From Betaproteobacteria bacterium (GTDB taxonomy: Bacteria > Pseudomonadota > Gammaproteobacteria > Burkholderiales > SG8-41), in assembly GCA_025363575.1 (NCBI GenBank), contig JANYDM010000084.1:14442-78441 (forward strand): 64,000 nt of DNA, written 5' to 3'. Position numbers and translations under genes: made by a program. Positions 1 to 8,959 of the stretch are shown piece after piece (within the stretch, counting starts at the first letter, position 1; every line of letters starts with the position of its first letter). Under the pieces are notes generated by a model. The model saw only the letters and a program-made list of their open reading frames with translations. It was not told the DNA's origin and searched no databases.

Positions 1-2419
1 TCAACATGCGTTGCGCTTCCACGCGCGCTTCGTCGACGAGGCCGGCAGCCAGAAACGTGCGGCCGCAGCATAACGGGCGCCCGTCATCTAAGGCGCGCGG
101 TAGATGCACGATGTAACCGGCGGCGCGCAGCACGGCGAGTGCCGCGCGTGCATTGTCGGGCTCGAAATAGTTGTTGAACGTATCGACCAGGAGAACGACT
201 TCGCCGTTGACGGCGCCGCCACCGACCGTTGCCCCGGGGCGCGTCGCGAACGTGTCGCCTTGCCACTGCGGCAGCGACCGGCGCGCGGACAGGCCCAGCA
301 GCTTTTCAGAAAGGAAGGCCAGCCCGGGAACGGCATCGCGCAAATTTGCGAGCCACGCGAACCGCGCCGCCCATGGCGCGTAGCGCGGCAGGTAAGCGAT
401 CAGGCGGTCCCTCAACCTTAAGCCGTGCCGCTTGCGATAGTGATGCAGGAACTCGACCTTCATCTTCGCCATGTCGACGCCGGTCGGACATTCGCGCTTG
501 CAGCCTTTGCACGACACGCAAAGATCCATCGTCGCGAACATTTCGTCCGCCACGAATGCGTCTCCATGCGCGTGCGGCAGCTGGCCTGACAATGCAAGGC
601 GCAGCGTGTTGGCGCGCCCGCGCGTCAGGTGCTGCTCTTCGCCGGTGACGCGGAACGACGGGCACATGGTACCGGCGTCGAACTTGCGACAATGGCCGTT
701 GTTGTTGCACATCTCGATCGCTTTGGCGAAGCCGTCCCCGCGATGCTCCGCGCCGGCTTCCCATTCTGACCAGTCGAGCACGGTCTGCAGTTTCTGCACG
801 GCGTAGCCGGGCTTGAAGCGGAACAGCGTGCGGTCATCCATTCTCGACGGGCGCACGATCTTGCCGGGATTCATCATGCCGCGCGGGTCGAAAATGTCTT
901 TGACCTCCTCGAACGCGTGCGTGATGCGCGGCCCGAACATTGGCGCGATCCATTCGGAGCGCACGAGGCCGTCGCCGTGCTCGCCCGAATAAGCGCCCTT
1001 GTATTCACGCACCATCGCGGCGGCTTCCTCGGCGATTGCGCGCATCTTGCGCGCGCCGTCCTCGCGCATGTTGAGGATGGGCCGCACGTGCAGGCAACCA
1101 ACCGACGCATGCGCGTACCAAGTGCCGCGCGTGCCGTGTTTTTCGAATACGCGCGTCAACCGGTCGGTGTATTCGGCAAGATGCTCGAGCGGCACCGCGC
1201 AGTCCTCTATGAACGAGACCGGCTTGCCGTCACCTTTCATCGACATCATAATGTTGAGGCCGGCCTTGCGCACTTCCCAAAAATCGCGCTGCAACGCCGG
1301 ATCGCTGATTTCCACCACACTGCCAGGCAGGCCGAGCTCACCCATTAGCTCGACGAGCTGCTTCAACTTCGCGAGTTGCTCGTCTTTGTCGTCGCCTGCG
1401 AACTCGACGAGCAGAATCGCGTCAGGGTCGCCCTGCACGCAGCGGTCGACAGTAGAACGAAAGGCCGGATTCGAGCGTGCGAGGCCTATCATCGTGCGGT
1501 CGACCAGCTCTACTGCGACCGGCTTCAGCTTGACGATGTGCTGCGGCGCTTCCATCGCGCGGTAGAACGTCGGGAAATGGCAGATGCCCAGCGTCTTGTG
1601 TTTCGGCAACGGCGAGAGATTCAGATGCAGCCGCTTGGAATATGCGAGCGTGCCTTCCGAGCCGACCAGCAGATGCGACATGTTATGCCCGTCGCCGTTG
1701 ACCGTATCGAGGTTATAGCCGCCGACACGGCGCAGCACCTTCGGAAAGCGGTGCTCGATTTCCTCGGCCTCGCGCGCAGCGATGGCGCGGATTTTCTTCA
1801 CGAGATCGATGTAGCCTTGCGGCGCCGCAAAACCCGCGAGGTCCGCGGGCACGTGACCGAAATTGAACTCCGCGCCGTCCGCCAGCACGGCGTCGATCGC
1901 GCGCACGTTGTGCACCATGTTGCCGTAGCGGATGGAGCGCGAACCACAACTGTTGTTGCCCGCCATGCCGCCGAGGGTCGCCTGCGCGCTGGTCGACACG
2001 TCGACGGGGTACCACAAACCGTGCGGCTTCAGCCACGTGTTGAGCTGATCGAGCACGACACCGGGTTGCACGGCAACGGTGGCGGCATCGCGGTCGAAGG
2101 ACAGAATCTGGTTGAGGTGTTTGCTGTCATCGATAATCAGTGCGGCGCCGACCGTCTGCCCGCATTGCGAAGTGCCGCCGCCGCGGGGCAAAACTGCAAC
2201 GCCTTCTTCGCGTGCGATCTGCAGTGCGATCTGCGCGTCGCTGTCGGTTTTCGGAATGACGACGCCGACGGGTTCGATCTGATAGATCGATGCGTCGGTC
2301 GAATAGCGTCCGCGCGAATAAGCGTCGAACAATACCTCGGCCTGCGTTTCGCGCTTGAGGCGCCGTGCGAGCGGACTCGCGCCGGCGCGCGGATGCAGCT
2401 TGATCGTGGCAGTGTTCAT
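1..2419 (-). CDS. FAD-binding and (Fe-S) oxidoreductase, YdiJ / D-2-hydroxyglutarate dehydrogenase-like (3' end off the window)
   Basis: Reading leftwards from an ATG at 2417-2419, a single open frame of 806 codons reaches the left edge without a stop, so the C-terminus is missing. The N-terminal half has the FAD_binding_4 (PCMH) pattern with PRGGGTSQCGQ near residue 75, followed by an FAD-linked oxidase C-terminal domain. Around residues 570-635 there are two cysteine clusters, CNNNGHCRK and CVSCKGCKREC, typical of the ferredoxin part of two-domain dehydrogenases. This order and length match the YdiJ family of about 1000 residues, which oxidise D-2-hydroxy acids (D-2-hydroxyglutarate, D-lactate) and pass electrons to the quinone pool; roughly 200 residues should lie beyond the edge. 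It is divergent from a glyoxylate aminotransferase, which suggests a role in 2-hydroxyacid or glycolate metabolism. The family is secure; the substrate is not. Confidence 0.9.
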   Translation of the reverse strand, partial: MNTATIKLHPRAGASPLARRLKRETQAEVLFDAYSRGRYSTDASIYQIEPVGVVIPKTDSDAQIALQIAREEGVAVLPRGGGTSQCGQTVGAALIIDDSKHLNQILSFDRDAATVAVQPGVVLDQLNTWLKPHGLWYPVDVSTSAQATLGGMAGNNSCGSRSIRYGNMVHNVRAIDAVLADGAEFNFGHVPADLAGFAAPQGYIDLVKKIRAIAAREAEEIEHRFPKVLRRVGGYNLDTVNGDGHNMSHLLVGSEGTLAYSKRLHLNLSPLPKHKTLGICHFPTFYRAMEAPQHIVKLKPVAVELVDRTMIGLARSNPAFRSTVDRCVQGDPDAILLVEFAGDDKDEQLAKLKQLVELMGELGLPGSVVEISDPALQRDFWEVRKAGLNIMMSMKGDGKPVSFIEDCAVPLEHLAEYTDRLTRVFEKHGTRGTWYAHASVGCLHVRPILNMREDGARKMRAIAEEAAAMVREYKGAYSGEHGDGLVRSEWIAPMFGPRITHAFEEVKDIFDPRGMMNPGKIVRPSRMDDRTLFRFKPGYAVQKLQTVLDWSEWEAGAEHRGDGFAKAIEMCNNNGHCRKFDAGTMCPSFRVTGEEQHLTRGRANTLRLALSGQLPHAHGDAFVADEMFATMDLCVSCKGCKRECPTGVDMAKMKVEFLHHYRKRHGLRLRDRLIAYLPRYAPWAARFAWLANLRDAVPGLAFLSEKLLGLSARRSLPQWQGDTFATRPGATVGGGAVNGEVVLLVDTFNNYFEPDNARAALAVLRAAGYIVHLPRALDDGRPLCCGRTFLAAGLVDEARVEAQRML

Positions 2420-2429
2420 GGGAACGGCA

Positions 2430-2458
2430 ATTATTCGCGGGTTGACGCCCCCGCGCAA
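2430..2458 (-). promoter_or_regulatory. Possible sigma70 promoter for the FAD/Fe-S dehydrogenase
   Basis: Read on the minus strand, a weak -35 TTGCGC (2453-2458) is followed after 17 bases by AATAAT (2430-2435), a 5/6 match to the -10 consensus. It lies just upstream of the start codon at 2419 and overlaps the plus-strand promoter of the divergent gene. The -35 is poor, so the call is tentative. Confidence 0.35.
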
Positions 2459-2470
2459 CTTAACTATTCT
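2442..2470 (+). promoter_or_regulatory. Sigma70-type promoter for the aminotransferase gene
   Basis: TTGACG (2442-2447) and TATTCT (2465-2470) are separated by 17 bases, the optimal spacing, and sit 43 bases before the ATG at 2513. A good Shine-Dalgarno GGAGGT follows at 2503-2508. Confidence 0.55.
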
Positions 2471-2512
2471 CGCCGCTCCATAAAGTATTGCGCTAATTCA
2501 GCGGAGGTTTTT

Positions 2513-3724
2513 ATGTCGTACGCGAGCGGACGCCATTTCCTGCAGATCCCGGGGCCGACCAATGTTCCTGACCGCGTGCTGCGCGCAATCGACAATGCGA
2601 CCATCGACCATCGCGGCCCGACGTTTCAGAAACTCGGCCAGGAAGTGCTTGCGGGATTGAAGCTGGTATTCAAGACCAACTCTCCTGTCGTCATTTTTCC
2701 GGCGTCCGGCACCGGCGCGTGGGAAGCCGCGTTAGTGAATACGCTGTCGGCGGGCGATCGTGTATTAATGTGCGAAACTGGCCACTTCGCAACGCTGTGG
2801 CACGCGATGGCGAAGAAGCTCGGACTAATGCCGGAATTCATCGCAGGCGACTGGCGGCACGGCGCCGATCCCGCGACCATCGAGAAACGGCTTGCCGAAG
2901 ACACCCAGCACACGATCAAAGCCGTGTGCGTCGTGCACAATGAAACCTCGACCGGCGTCACCTCGCGCATTGGCGACGTGCGCAAAGCCATCGACAAAGC
3001 CGGACATCCGGCGCTTTATCTCGTCGACACCATTTCGTCGCTCGCGTCCATCGATTACCGGCACGACGAATGGGGCGTCGATGTGACGGTGGCCGGCTCG
3101 CAAAAGGGCCTGATGCTGCCGCCGGGCCTGTCGTTCAATGCCGTCAGCGACAAAGCGCTCGCCGCGACGAAAAAATCCACGCTGCCGAAGTCTTACTGGA
3201 GTTGGGAAGACATGCTCGGGCCGAACAAGACCGGCTTCTTCCCTTATACGCCGGCGACCAACCTGCTCTACGGACTGCGCGAAGCGCTCGCCATGCTGGA
3301 GGAAGAAGGGATGGACAACGTATTCAAGCGCCACGAACGGCATGCGGAAGCAACACGACGCGCCGTGCGCGCCTGGGGCCTCGAGATTCTGTGCCTGAAT
3401 GCGGCGGAATATTCGAGTGCGCTCACGGCCGTGCTGATGCCCGATGGCCGCAACGAAGCCGATTTCCGCAAAGTCGTGCTCGACAATTTCAATATGTCGC
3501 TCGGCAGCGGGCTCGGCAAGGCGGCCGGCAAGGTGTTCCGCATCGGTCATCTCGGCGATTTCAACGATCTGACGCTCGCCGGCACGCTCGCCGGCGTCGA
3601 AATGGGGCTGGACCTCGCGGGCGTTCCTCATAAGAAGGGCGGCATCGCGGCGGCGATGGATTACCTGGTGTCGACCAAATTCGCGGCCGCCCGGCAACCC
3701 GCAGCCAAGCTCAGCGTCGCTTGA
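2513..3724 (+). CDS. Serine/alanine-glyoxylate aminotransferase (class V)
   Basis: A 403-residue PLP enzyme of the class V aminotransferase family that includes AGXT and bacterial serine-glyoxylate aminotransferase (SgaA). The N-terminus has the family pattern IPGPTNVPDRVLRAI, the cofactor-proximal SGTGAWEAAL stretch, and the Schiff-base lysine in GSQKG near residue 197. The open frame extends upstream to 1376, but the ATG at 2513 has a Shine-Dalgarno GGAGGT six bases upstream and a promoter before that, and the upstream extension lies antisense over the dehydrogenase gene. The enzyme would convert glyoxylate to glycine (or serine to hydroxypyruvate). Its divergent partner oxidises 2-hydroxyacids, so the two may act together in glyoxylate/glycolate metabolism. 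Serine versus alanine as amino donor cannot be told by eye. Confidence 0.92.
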   Translation: MSYASGRHFLQIPGPTNVPDRVLRAIDNATIDHRGPTFQKLGQEVLAGLKLVFKTNSPVVIFPASGTGAWEAALVNTLSAGDRVLMCETGHFATLWHAMAKKLGLMPEFIAGDWRHGADPATIEKRLAEDTQHTIKAVCVVHNETSTGVTSRIGDVRKAIDKAGHPALYLVDTISSLASIDYRHDEWGVDVTVAGSQKGLMLPPGLSFNAVSDKALAATKKSTLPKSYWSWEDMLGPNKTGFFPYTPATNLLYGLREALAMLEEEGMDNVFKRHERHAEATRRAVRAWGLEILCLNAAEYSSALTAVLMPDGRNEADFRKVVLDNFNMSLGSGLGKAAGKVFRIGHLGDFNDLTLAGTLAGVEMGLDLAGVPHKKGGIAAAMDYLVSTKFAAARQPAAKLSVA

Positions 3725-3746
3725 AGTAGAAGCACGCGCGCAAACC

Positions 3747-4712
3747 ATGCGCAAAGTCCTGACCGGCTTCGTCGCCGCGTTGACGATTGCCTCGCCGCAC
3801 GCCGCGGCGGCGGAGGCCTATCCGACCAAGCCGATCCGTTTTGTAGTACCGTTCGCACCCGGCGGCGGCACCGACATCATCGCGCGCCTCTTCGGGCAGC
3901 GGCTGAACGAAGCGCTCGGCCAGCCGGTCGTTGCCGACAATCGCGGCGGCGCCGGCAGTACGGTCGGCACCGACATCGTGTGCAAGGCGCCACCCGACGG
4001 CTACACGCTGCTGTTGGCGAACATCAGCCTGGCTTTCAATGCATGGCTGTATAAATCGCTTCCGTATAACGCAGTGCGCGATCTCGCGCCGGTCAGCATG
4101 GTGGCGGTGCAGCCCAATATAGTTGTCATCCACCCGTCGGTTCCCGCCAGAACAATCAAGGAATTCACCGACTACGCGCGCGCCAACCCGGACAAGCTGT
4201 CGTACGCGTCGGCCGGCGCCGGCTCGGGCACTCACCTTGCCGGCGAGATGTTGAAGGACAGGCTCAAGATCGATATGGTGCATATACCGTACAAAGGCAC
4301 CGGCCCTGCAATCACTGATCTCGTCGGCGGACAGGTGCAGGTGATGATTTCGACCTTCGCCTCGGCGCTGCCGCATGTGAGAAGCGGGCGGCTGCGCGCG
4401 CTGGGCGTCACTAGCGCGCGGCGATCCGCCGCTACACCCGAAGTGCCGACTCTGATCGAGGGCGGGGTGCGCGACTATGACTACAGCACGTGGTACGCGT
4501 TGTTCCTGCCCGCGCGCGCGCCGCGAACCATCGTCGACAAGCTCAATCAAGCGACACGCGCCATACTCGCCGACGACGACATGAAGCAGAAGTTCGACGC
4601 GCAGGGCGTTGATGCCTGGTCGAGTTCTTCCGCCGAGCTTGGCGCCTACCTGCGCGCTGAAACAGAAAAGTGGGGCAAAGTCGTGCGCGCGGCAGGTGTG
4701 CCCCAACTCTGA
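3747..4712 (+). CDS. Bug/TctC family periplasmic solute-binding protein
   Basis: A 321-residue protein with a Sec signal peptide (MRKVLTGFVAALTIASPHAAAA), then the mature start EAYPTKPIRFVVPFAPGGGTD, the hallmark of the Bug (Bordetella uptake gene) receptors. Other family marks are the DNRGGAGS loop, the PPDGYTLLL segment and the HIPYKGTGPAITDLVGGQ stretch that lines the carboxylate pocket. Such proteins capture small carboxylates in the periplasm, either for tripartite TctAB transporters or for signalling; many are orphans. It begins 22 bases after the aminotransferase stop with no clear Shine-Dalgarno, suggesting shared transcription. The ligand is unknown. Confidence 0.93.
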   Translation: MRKVLTGFVAALTIASPHAAAAEAYPTKPIRFVVPFAPGGGTDIIARLFGQRLNEALGQPVVADNRGGAGSTVGTDIVCKAPPDGYTLLLANISLAFNAWLYKSLPYNAVRDLAPVSMVAVQPNIVVIHPSVPARTIKEFTDYARANPDKLSYASAGAGSGTHLAGEMLKDRLKIDMVHIPYKGTGPAITDLVGGQVQVMISTFASALPHVRSGRLRALGVTSARRSAATPEVPTLIEGGVRDYDYSTWYALFLPARAPRTIVDKLNQATRAILADDDMKQKFDAQGVDAWSSSSAELGAYLRAETEKWGKVVRAAGVPQL

Positions 4713-4830
4713 CAAGATCGCGCCGGCACTGCAGGCTGCTATGGTAGAGTTTCAGACGCAGCAGAGTGCGCAGCATCGCAAGCGAAATATTCCGCGGCGA
4801 TTATTATTGTGGACAGTAGAGGAGCTCGCA

Positions 4831-5661
4831 TTGGACCTGCGCGAACGCATCGGTATCGACCTTGGGCGTCGCGTCAAGCTCGAAGACGGCATCGAGTGGG
4901 CTGCGAAGAACGGCGTTCGCTATGTCGATATCCAGCTCGATACCGCGGCCAATGCCGTCACCGCTTTCAATGACAAGCGCGCCGCGGCGGTGCGCGAACT
5001 CGCCGCCGCGCGCGGGGTTACGCTTGGACTGCATACGCTATCGGCGGTCAATGTCGCCGAATATTCGCCTTACGTCAGCGATGCGGTCGACGCCTATCTC
5101 AAAAGCTATATCGATATTTATCCCAAGCTCGGCGCGCAATGGATAGTCGTGCACGCCGGCTACCATTTCACCGACGACATCGATATGCGCATGGAAGCCG
5201 GCTGCGCGCGGCTGCAGCGCATCGTCGACTACGCCGAAAAAAAAGGCGCGGTGCTCCTTCTCGAGAATCTGAACAACGAGCCGGCCGACGCCGAAGTGCA
5301 TTACCTCGCGCATACCGTCGACGAATGGCTGTATTACTTCGAGCGCATCGAATCGCCGAACTTCCGCATGTCGTTCACCGCGAACCACGCACACCTGGTG
5401 TCCGACGGCGTGGACGGCTTCATAGATGCGATCGATTTTTCGCGCGTCGGCGAAGTGCGTCTTGCCGACTGCATGCGCCTGGGCAAGGAGCAGCACCTGA
5501 AGCCGGGCGACGGCGATCTCGACTTCGGCAAACTGTTCAAGCGCATCGAGAGCAAAGGTTTCAAGGGGCACTACATCAACGCATTTGGCACCCTGGAGGA
5601 CATGCTGGCCGGGCGCGAATACCAACTCAGGAAAGCGCGCGAAGCCGGCGTTGCCGTGTGA
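4831..5661 (+). CDS. Sugar phosphate isomerase/epimerase-like TIM-barrel protein
   Basis: About 276 residues of the xylose isomerase-like (AP endonuclease family 2) TIM-barrel fold. Recognisable strand ends are WIVVHAGYHF, VLLLENLNNE and RLADCMRLGKEQHLKPGDGDLDF, where His, Glu and Asp side chains normally bind the divalent metal. The frame stays open upstream to 4609, inside the preceding receptor gene. I chose the TTG at 4831 because GAGGAG lies six bases before it and the protein then begins (M)DLRERIGIDLG, directly before the first barrel strand. Such proteins isomerise or epimerise sugars or hydroxy-ketoacids (inosose, hydroxypyruvate); the substrate here is unknown. It sits between solute-binding protein genes on the same strand. 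Confidence 0.82.
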   Translation: MDLRERIGIDLGRRVKLEDGIEWAAKNGVRYVDIQLDTAANAVTAFNDKRAAAVRELAAARGVTLGLHTLSAVNVAEYSPYVSDAVDAYLKSYIDIYPKLGAQWIVVHAGYHFTDDIDMRMEAGCARLQRIVDYAEKKGAVLLLENLNNEPADAEVHYLAHTVDEWLYYFERIESPNFRMSFTANHAHLVSDGVDGFIDAIDFSRVGEVRLADCMRLGKEQHLKPGDGDLDFGKLFKRIESKGFKGHYINAFGTLEDMLAGREYQLRKAREAGVAV

Positions 5662-5764
5662 AGATTCCGGCGCAGACAGCGCTAGGCGGACCTGCCTGCT
5701 AGACTATCGTCACTAAAGTTTCGTCACGCCTGTGATCGCGGCGTCTAATTCAACAGGAGGAGTC

Positions 5765-6787
5765 ATGATTAAATCGATCCGTAATTTTCTGCACGGCGTC
5801 GCGCATCTGCCGCTAGTGGCGGCGTTGGCCGCTGCAATCGGCGCATCAGCGGCGACGGCCGCCGAGTGGCAGCCAACCAAGCCGGTTGAAATCGTCGTTG
5901 CCGCGGGCGCCGGCGGCGCCTCCGACCAGATGGCGCGCATGATGCAGGCGACGATCCAGAAGAACAACCTGATGAAGCAGCCGATGATTGTCACGCTGAA
6001 AGGCGGGGCGTCGGGCGCCGAGGCGCTGATGTACATGAAGGGTAGCCCCGGCGATCCGCATAAAGTCCTGATCGCATATTCGCTGATCTACATGCTGCCG
6101 CTGTCGGCCAAGATCCCATTCGACTGGCGCGAGTTGACGCCGGTGTCGGTCATTGCGCTCGACCAGTTCGTGCTGTGGGACAACACGACGCTGCCCTATA
6201 AAAACGTGAAGGAATTCGTCGCAGCGGCAAAAAGCGCGAATCCGCCATTCAAAATGGGCGGCACCGGCTCGCGTCGCGAGGACCACGTCCTCACCGTATT
6301 CATGGAAAAAAAGACGGGCGCGAAATTCGCGTACCTGCCGTACAAATCCGGCGGCGAGGCCGCAACGCAGCTCGTCGGCAACCACACCGCGGCCAACGTG
6401 AACAATCCGTCTGAAAACCTCGAAGTGTGGCGCGCGGGACAGGTGCGCGCGCTGTGCGTGTTCGACAAAGAGCGCATCAACTACCGGACCAAGGTGACCG
6501 ACACGCAATCATGGCACGATATCCCGACGTGCAAGGAAGAAGGTCTGGACGTGCAGTACCTGATGCTGCGCGCGATGTTCCTGCCGGGAAAGGTGACTGC
6601 CGAGCAGACCGCGTTCTATATCGATCTCTTCAGGAAGGTTTCGCAAACCGCCGACTTCAAGGATTACATGGAAAAACAGGCTCTCAAGCCGATCTTCCTG
6701 ACCGGCCCCGACATGCTGAAATTTCTCGACGAGGATGAAGCGCTGAACAAGAGCCTGATGACCGAGGCAGGATTTGTCGCTCCTTGA
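5765..6787 (+). CDS. Tripartite tricarboxylate transporter substrate-binding subunit (TctC)
   Basis: A 340-residue TctC/Bug-fold receptor. The ATG at 5765 follows a strong Shine-Dalgarno (AGGAGG, 5755-5760). The protein has an Ala-rich signal peptide cleaved near ATAAEW, then WQPTKPVEIVVAAGAGGASDQ, a diverged form of the usual YPxKPIRxVVPFxPGGxxD. The AYLPYKSGGEAATQLVGNH segment corresponds to the ligand-loop region. It is the only receptor in the window followed immediately by tctB and tctA, so it is the one expected to feed the membrane pair. It binds a carboxylate in the periplasm; which one is unknown. It is clearly more divergent than the single-gene Bug paralogues in the window, resembling most the receptor at 42.2 kb. 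Confidence 0.9.
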   Translation: MIKSIRNFLHGVAHLPLVAALAAAIGASAATAAEWQPTKPVEIVVAAGAGGASDQMARMMQATIQKNNLMKQPMIVTLKGGASGAEALMYMKGSPGDPHKVLIAYSLIYMLPLSAKIPFDWRELTPVSVIALDQFVLWDNTTLPYKNVKEFVAAAKSANPPFKMGGTGSRREDHVLTVFMEKKTGAKFAYLPYKSGGEAATQLVGNHTAANVNNPSENLEVWRAGQVRALCVFDKERINYRTKVTDTQSWHDIPTCKEEGLDVQYLMLRAMFLPGKVTAEQTAFYIDLFRKVSQTADFKDYMEKQALKPIFLTGPDMLKFLDEDEALNKSLMTEAGFVAP

Positions 6788-6832
6788 GAGCGCGCTATCT
6801 CGCGCTCGTCGCTTCAAGAATAAGAACAGGCC

Positions 6833-7375
6833 ATGGCCGAATCCCAAAACGAAATCGTCGTCGATGATCCGGCGGCGCCCGCCGCGGATTCGCCCGCAGT
6901 AGCCAGCACACGCGCGGTCGAAATCGTCACTTCGTTGGTGCTGCTGGCGTTCGCCGCATTGATGGCGTTCGACAATTGGCGCAGCGGCATGGGGTGGGCG
7001 CCGGACGGACCGCGTGCGGGCTATTTCCCGTTCTATCTTTCCATCGTCCTTGGCGCCTCCAGCCTGTTCGGCCTTATCAAAGCACTGCGCAACCGCGAAG
7101 GCGCCGGTGACACCTTCGTGACCCGCGACCAGCTGCGCCGCGTGCTGCAGGTATTCGTCCCGACCTGCCTGTTTTGCCTCGTGACCCAGTGGCTGGGCCT
7201 CTACATCGCGAGCCTCCTGCTGGTGGCGGGCTTCATGCGGTTTATCGGGCGCATCGCATGGTGGAAATCGCTGCTCACGAGCGTCATCTTCACGCTTGCC
7301 ATGTTCATCACGTTCGAGGTGGCGTTCGACGTGATCATGCCGAAGGGGCCGGTCGAAGCCCTGTTCGGCCACTAG
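6833..7375 (+). CDS. tctB: Tripartite tricarboxylate transporter small membrane subunit (TctB)
   Basis: A 180-residue inner-membrane protein with a polar N-terminal tail of about 28 residues and four hydrophobic segments (roughly residues 29-48, 63-83, 105-133 and 143-165). This is the usual size and topology of the small TctB subunit. It lies 45 bases after tctC and 17 before tctA, in the canonical C-B-A order. TctB associates with the large TctA permease and is needed for secondary, cation-driven uptake of the carboxylate presented by TctC. Confidence 0.88.
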   Translation: MAESQNEIVVDDPAAPAADSPAVASTRAVEIVTSLVLLAFAALMAFDNWRSGMGWAPDGPRAGYFPFYLSIVLGASSLFGLIKALRNREGAGDTFVTRDQLRRVLQVFVPTCLFCLVTQWLGLYIASLLLVAGFMRFIGRIAWWKSLLTSVIFTLAMFITFEVAFDVIMPKGPVEALFGH

Positions 7376-7392
7376 AGAACAGGGAATACGCC

Positions 7393-8898
7393 ATGGAAGC
7401 TCTGGGCCTGCTGCTGCACGGTTTTCATGTCTTGCTGACCGTCAAGACGCTGTCGTTGATGATGGTGGGACTGGTGCTTGGCATCTTCGTGGGCGTGCTG
7501 CCCGGTCTCGGCGGCCCGAACGGCGTCGCCATCCTGCTGCCCCTCACGTTCACGATGGATCCGACGTCCGCGATCGTGATGCTGTCGTGCATCTACTGGG
7601 GCGCCCTGTTCGGCGGCGCGATCACTTCCATTCTGTTCAATATCCCCGGCGAAGCGTGGTCGGTGGCGACGACGTTCGACGGTTATCCAATGGCGCAGCA
7701 GGGCCGCGCCGCCGAGGCGCTCACCGCCGCATTCACGTCGTCGTTCATCGGTTCGCTGGTCGCCGTCCTGCTGATCACCTTTCTCGCACCCGGCATTGCA
7801 TCGTTCGCATTGCGTTTCGGGCCACCGGAGTTTTTCGCCGTTTACTTCCTTACCTTCTGCTCGTTCGTCGGTCTGGGCAAGGAGGAAAAACACAAGACTT
7901 TGATCTCTATGTCGCTTGGTCTGCTGATCGCCGGCATCGGGATGGACACGGTGTCGGCGCAATTGCGCATGACCTTCGGCTGGAGCGAACTGTACCGCGG
8001 CATCAACTTTCTGGTCGCGGTAATCGGCCTCTTCGGCATCAGCGAAATCCTGCTGACGATGGAAGAGCGGCTTGCGCTGCGCGGTCACTCGGCGAAAATC
8101 AGCCTGCGCGTGGTGTGGAGCGTATGGAAAGACCTGCCGCGCTATTGGGCGACACTCCTGCGTTCATCCGCGATCGGCTGCTGGCTGGGCATTACGCCGG
8201 GCGGCGCGATTGCCGCCTCGTTCATGGGCTATAACGTGGCCAAACGCTTTGCCAAGGACAAGGAAAGCTTCGGCAAAGGACGCATCGAAGGCGTGTTCGC
8301 GCCGGAAACGGCCGCGCATGCGTCTGGGACCGCGGCATTGCTGCCCATGCTTGCGTTGGGCATCCCCGGGTCCGGCACGGCGGCGATTTTGCTCGGCGGC
8401 CTGATGGTGTGGGGGCTCAATCCCGGCCCCCTGCTGTTCGTCGAGCACAAGGATTTCGTGTGGGGCCTGATCGCTTCGATGTACCTGGGCAATGTGGTCG
8501 GACTTGTGATGGTACTGTCGACGGTGCCGCTGTTTGCCGCCGTGCTGCGGGTCCCGTTCGCTGCCATCGCACCCATGATCGTCGTTTCGTGCGCCGTCGG
8601 CGCCTATGCAATCCAGAACGCAATGTTCGATATCTGGCTGATGCTGGGTTTCGGCGTCGTCGGCTATGTGTTCAAGAAAATCGGTATCCCGCTCGCCCCT
8701 TTCACGCTGGCGCTGGTGCTCGGCAATCGCGCAGAAGACTCATTCCGCCTGTCGATGATAGGCGCGGGCGGCGACATGCGCGTGTTCTGGTCGAACGGGC
8801 TGGTCGGATCAATCACGACGCTTGCACTGGTGCTGCTGTTCTGGTCCTTGATCGCCCATGCGTGGGGGCGCCTGATGGGTGCGCGGGCAAAGCCATGA
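7393..8898 (+). CDS. tctA: Tripartite tricarboxylate transporter permease (TctA)
   Basis: A 501-residue permease with about eleven to twelve hydrophobic segments. Family marks are the early GIFVGVLPGLGGPNGVAILL glycine/proline-rich loop and the second-half counterpart around ALGIPGSGTAAILLGGLMVWGLNPGP, which form the inverted-repeat transport core. The frame is open upstream from 7174, but that part overlaps tctB. The ATG at 7393 gives the normal family start, although its Shine-Dalgarno (ACAGGGAA) is weak. It is the only TctA in the window, against eleven receptors. Confidence 0.93.
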   Translation: MEALGLLLHGFHVLLTVKTLSLMMVGLVLGIFVGVLPGLGGPNGVAILLPLTFTMDPTSAIVMLSCIYWGALFGGAITSILFNIPGEAWSVATTFDGYPMAQQGRAAEALTAAFTSSFIGSLVAVLLITFLAPGIASFALRFGPPEFFAVYFLTFCSFVGLGKEEKHKTLISMSLGLLIAGIGMDTVSAQLRMTFGWSELYRGINFLVAVIGLFGISEILLTMEERLALRGHSAKISLRVVWSVWKDLPRYWATLLRSSAIGCWLGITPGGAIAASFMGYNVAKRFAKDKESFGKGRIEGVFAPETAAHASGTAALLPMLALGIPGSGTAAILLGGLMVWGLNPGPLLFVEHKDFVWGLIASMYLGNVVGLVMVLSTVPLFAAVLRVPFAAIAPMIVVSCAVGAYAIQNAMFDIWLMLGFGVVGYVFKKIGIPLAPFTLALVLGNRAEDSFRLSMIGAGGDMRVFWSNGLVGSITTLALVLLFWSLIAHAWGRLMGARAKP

Positions 8899-8959
8899 AC
8901 CAGCCGCGAAATCCAGCGGCGCCGGTGCGCAGTTTCAATATCGACCCCGGGGGTAAGGC

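Noticed and set aside
1376..2512. N-terminal extension of the aminotransferase frame by about 380 codons
   Set aside because: It lies antisense to the FAD/Fe-S dehydrogenase; the ATG at 2513 has a promoter, a Shine-Dalgarno and the correct family N-terminus.
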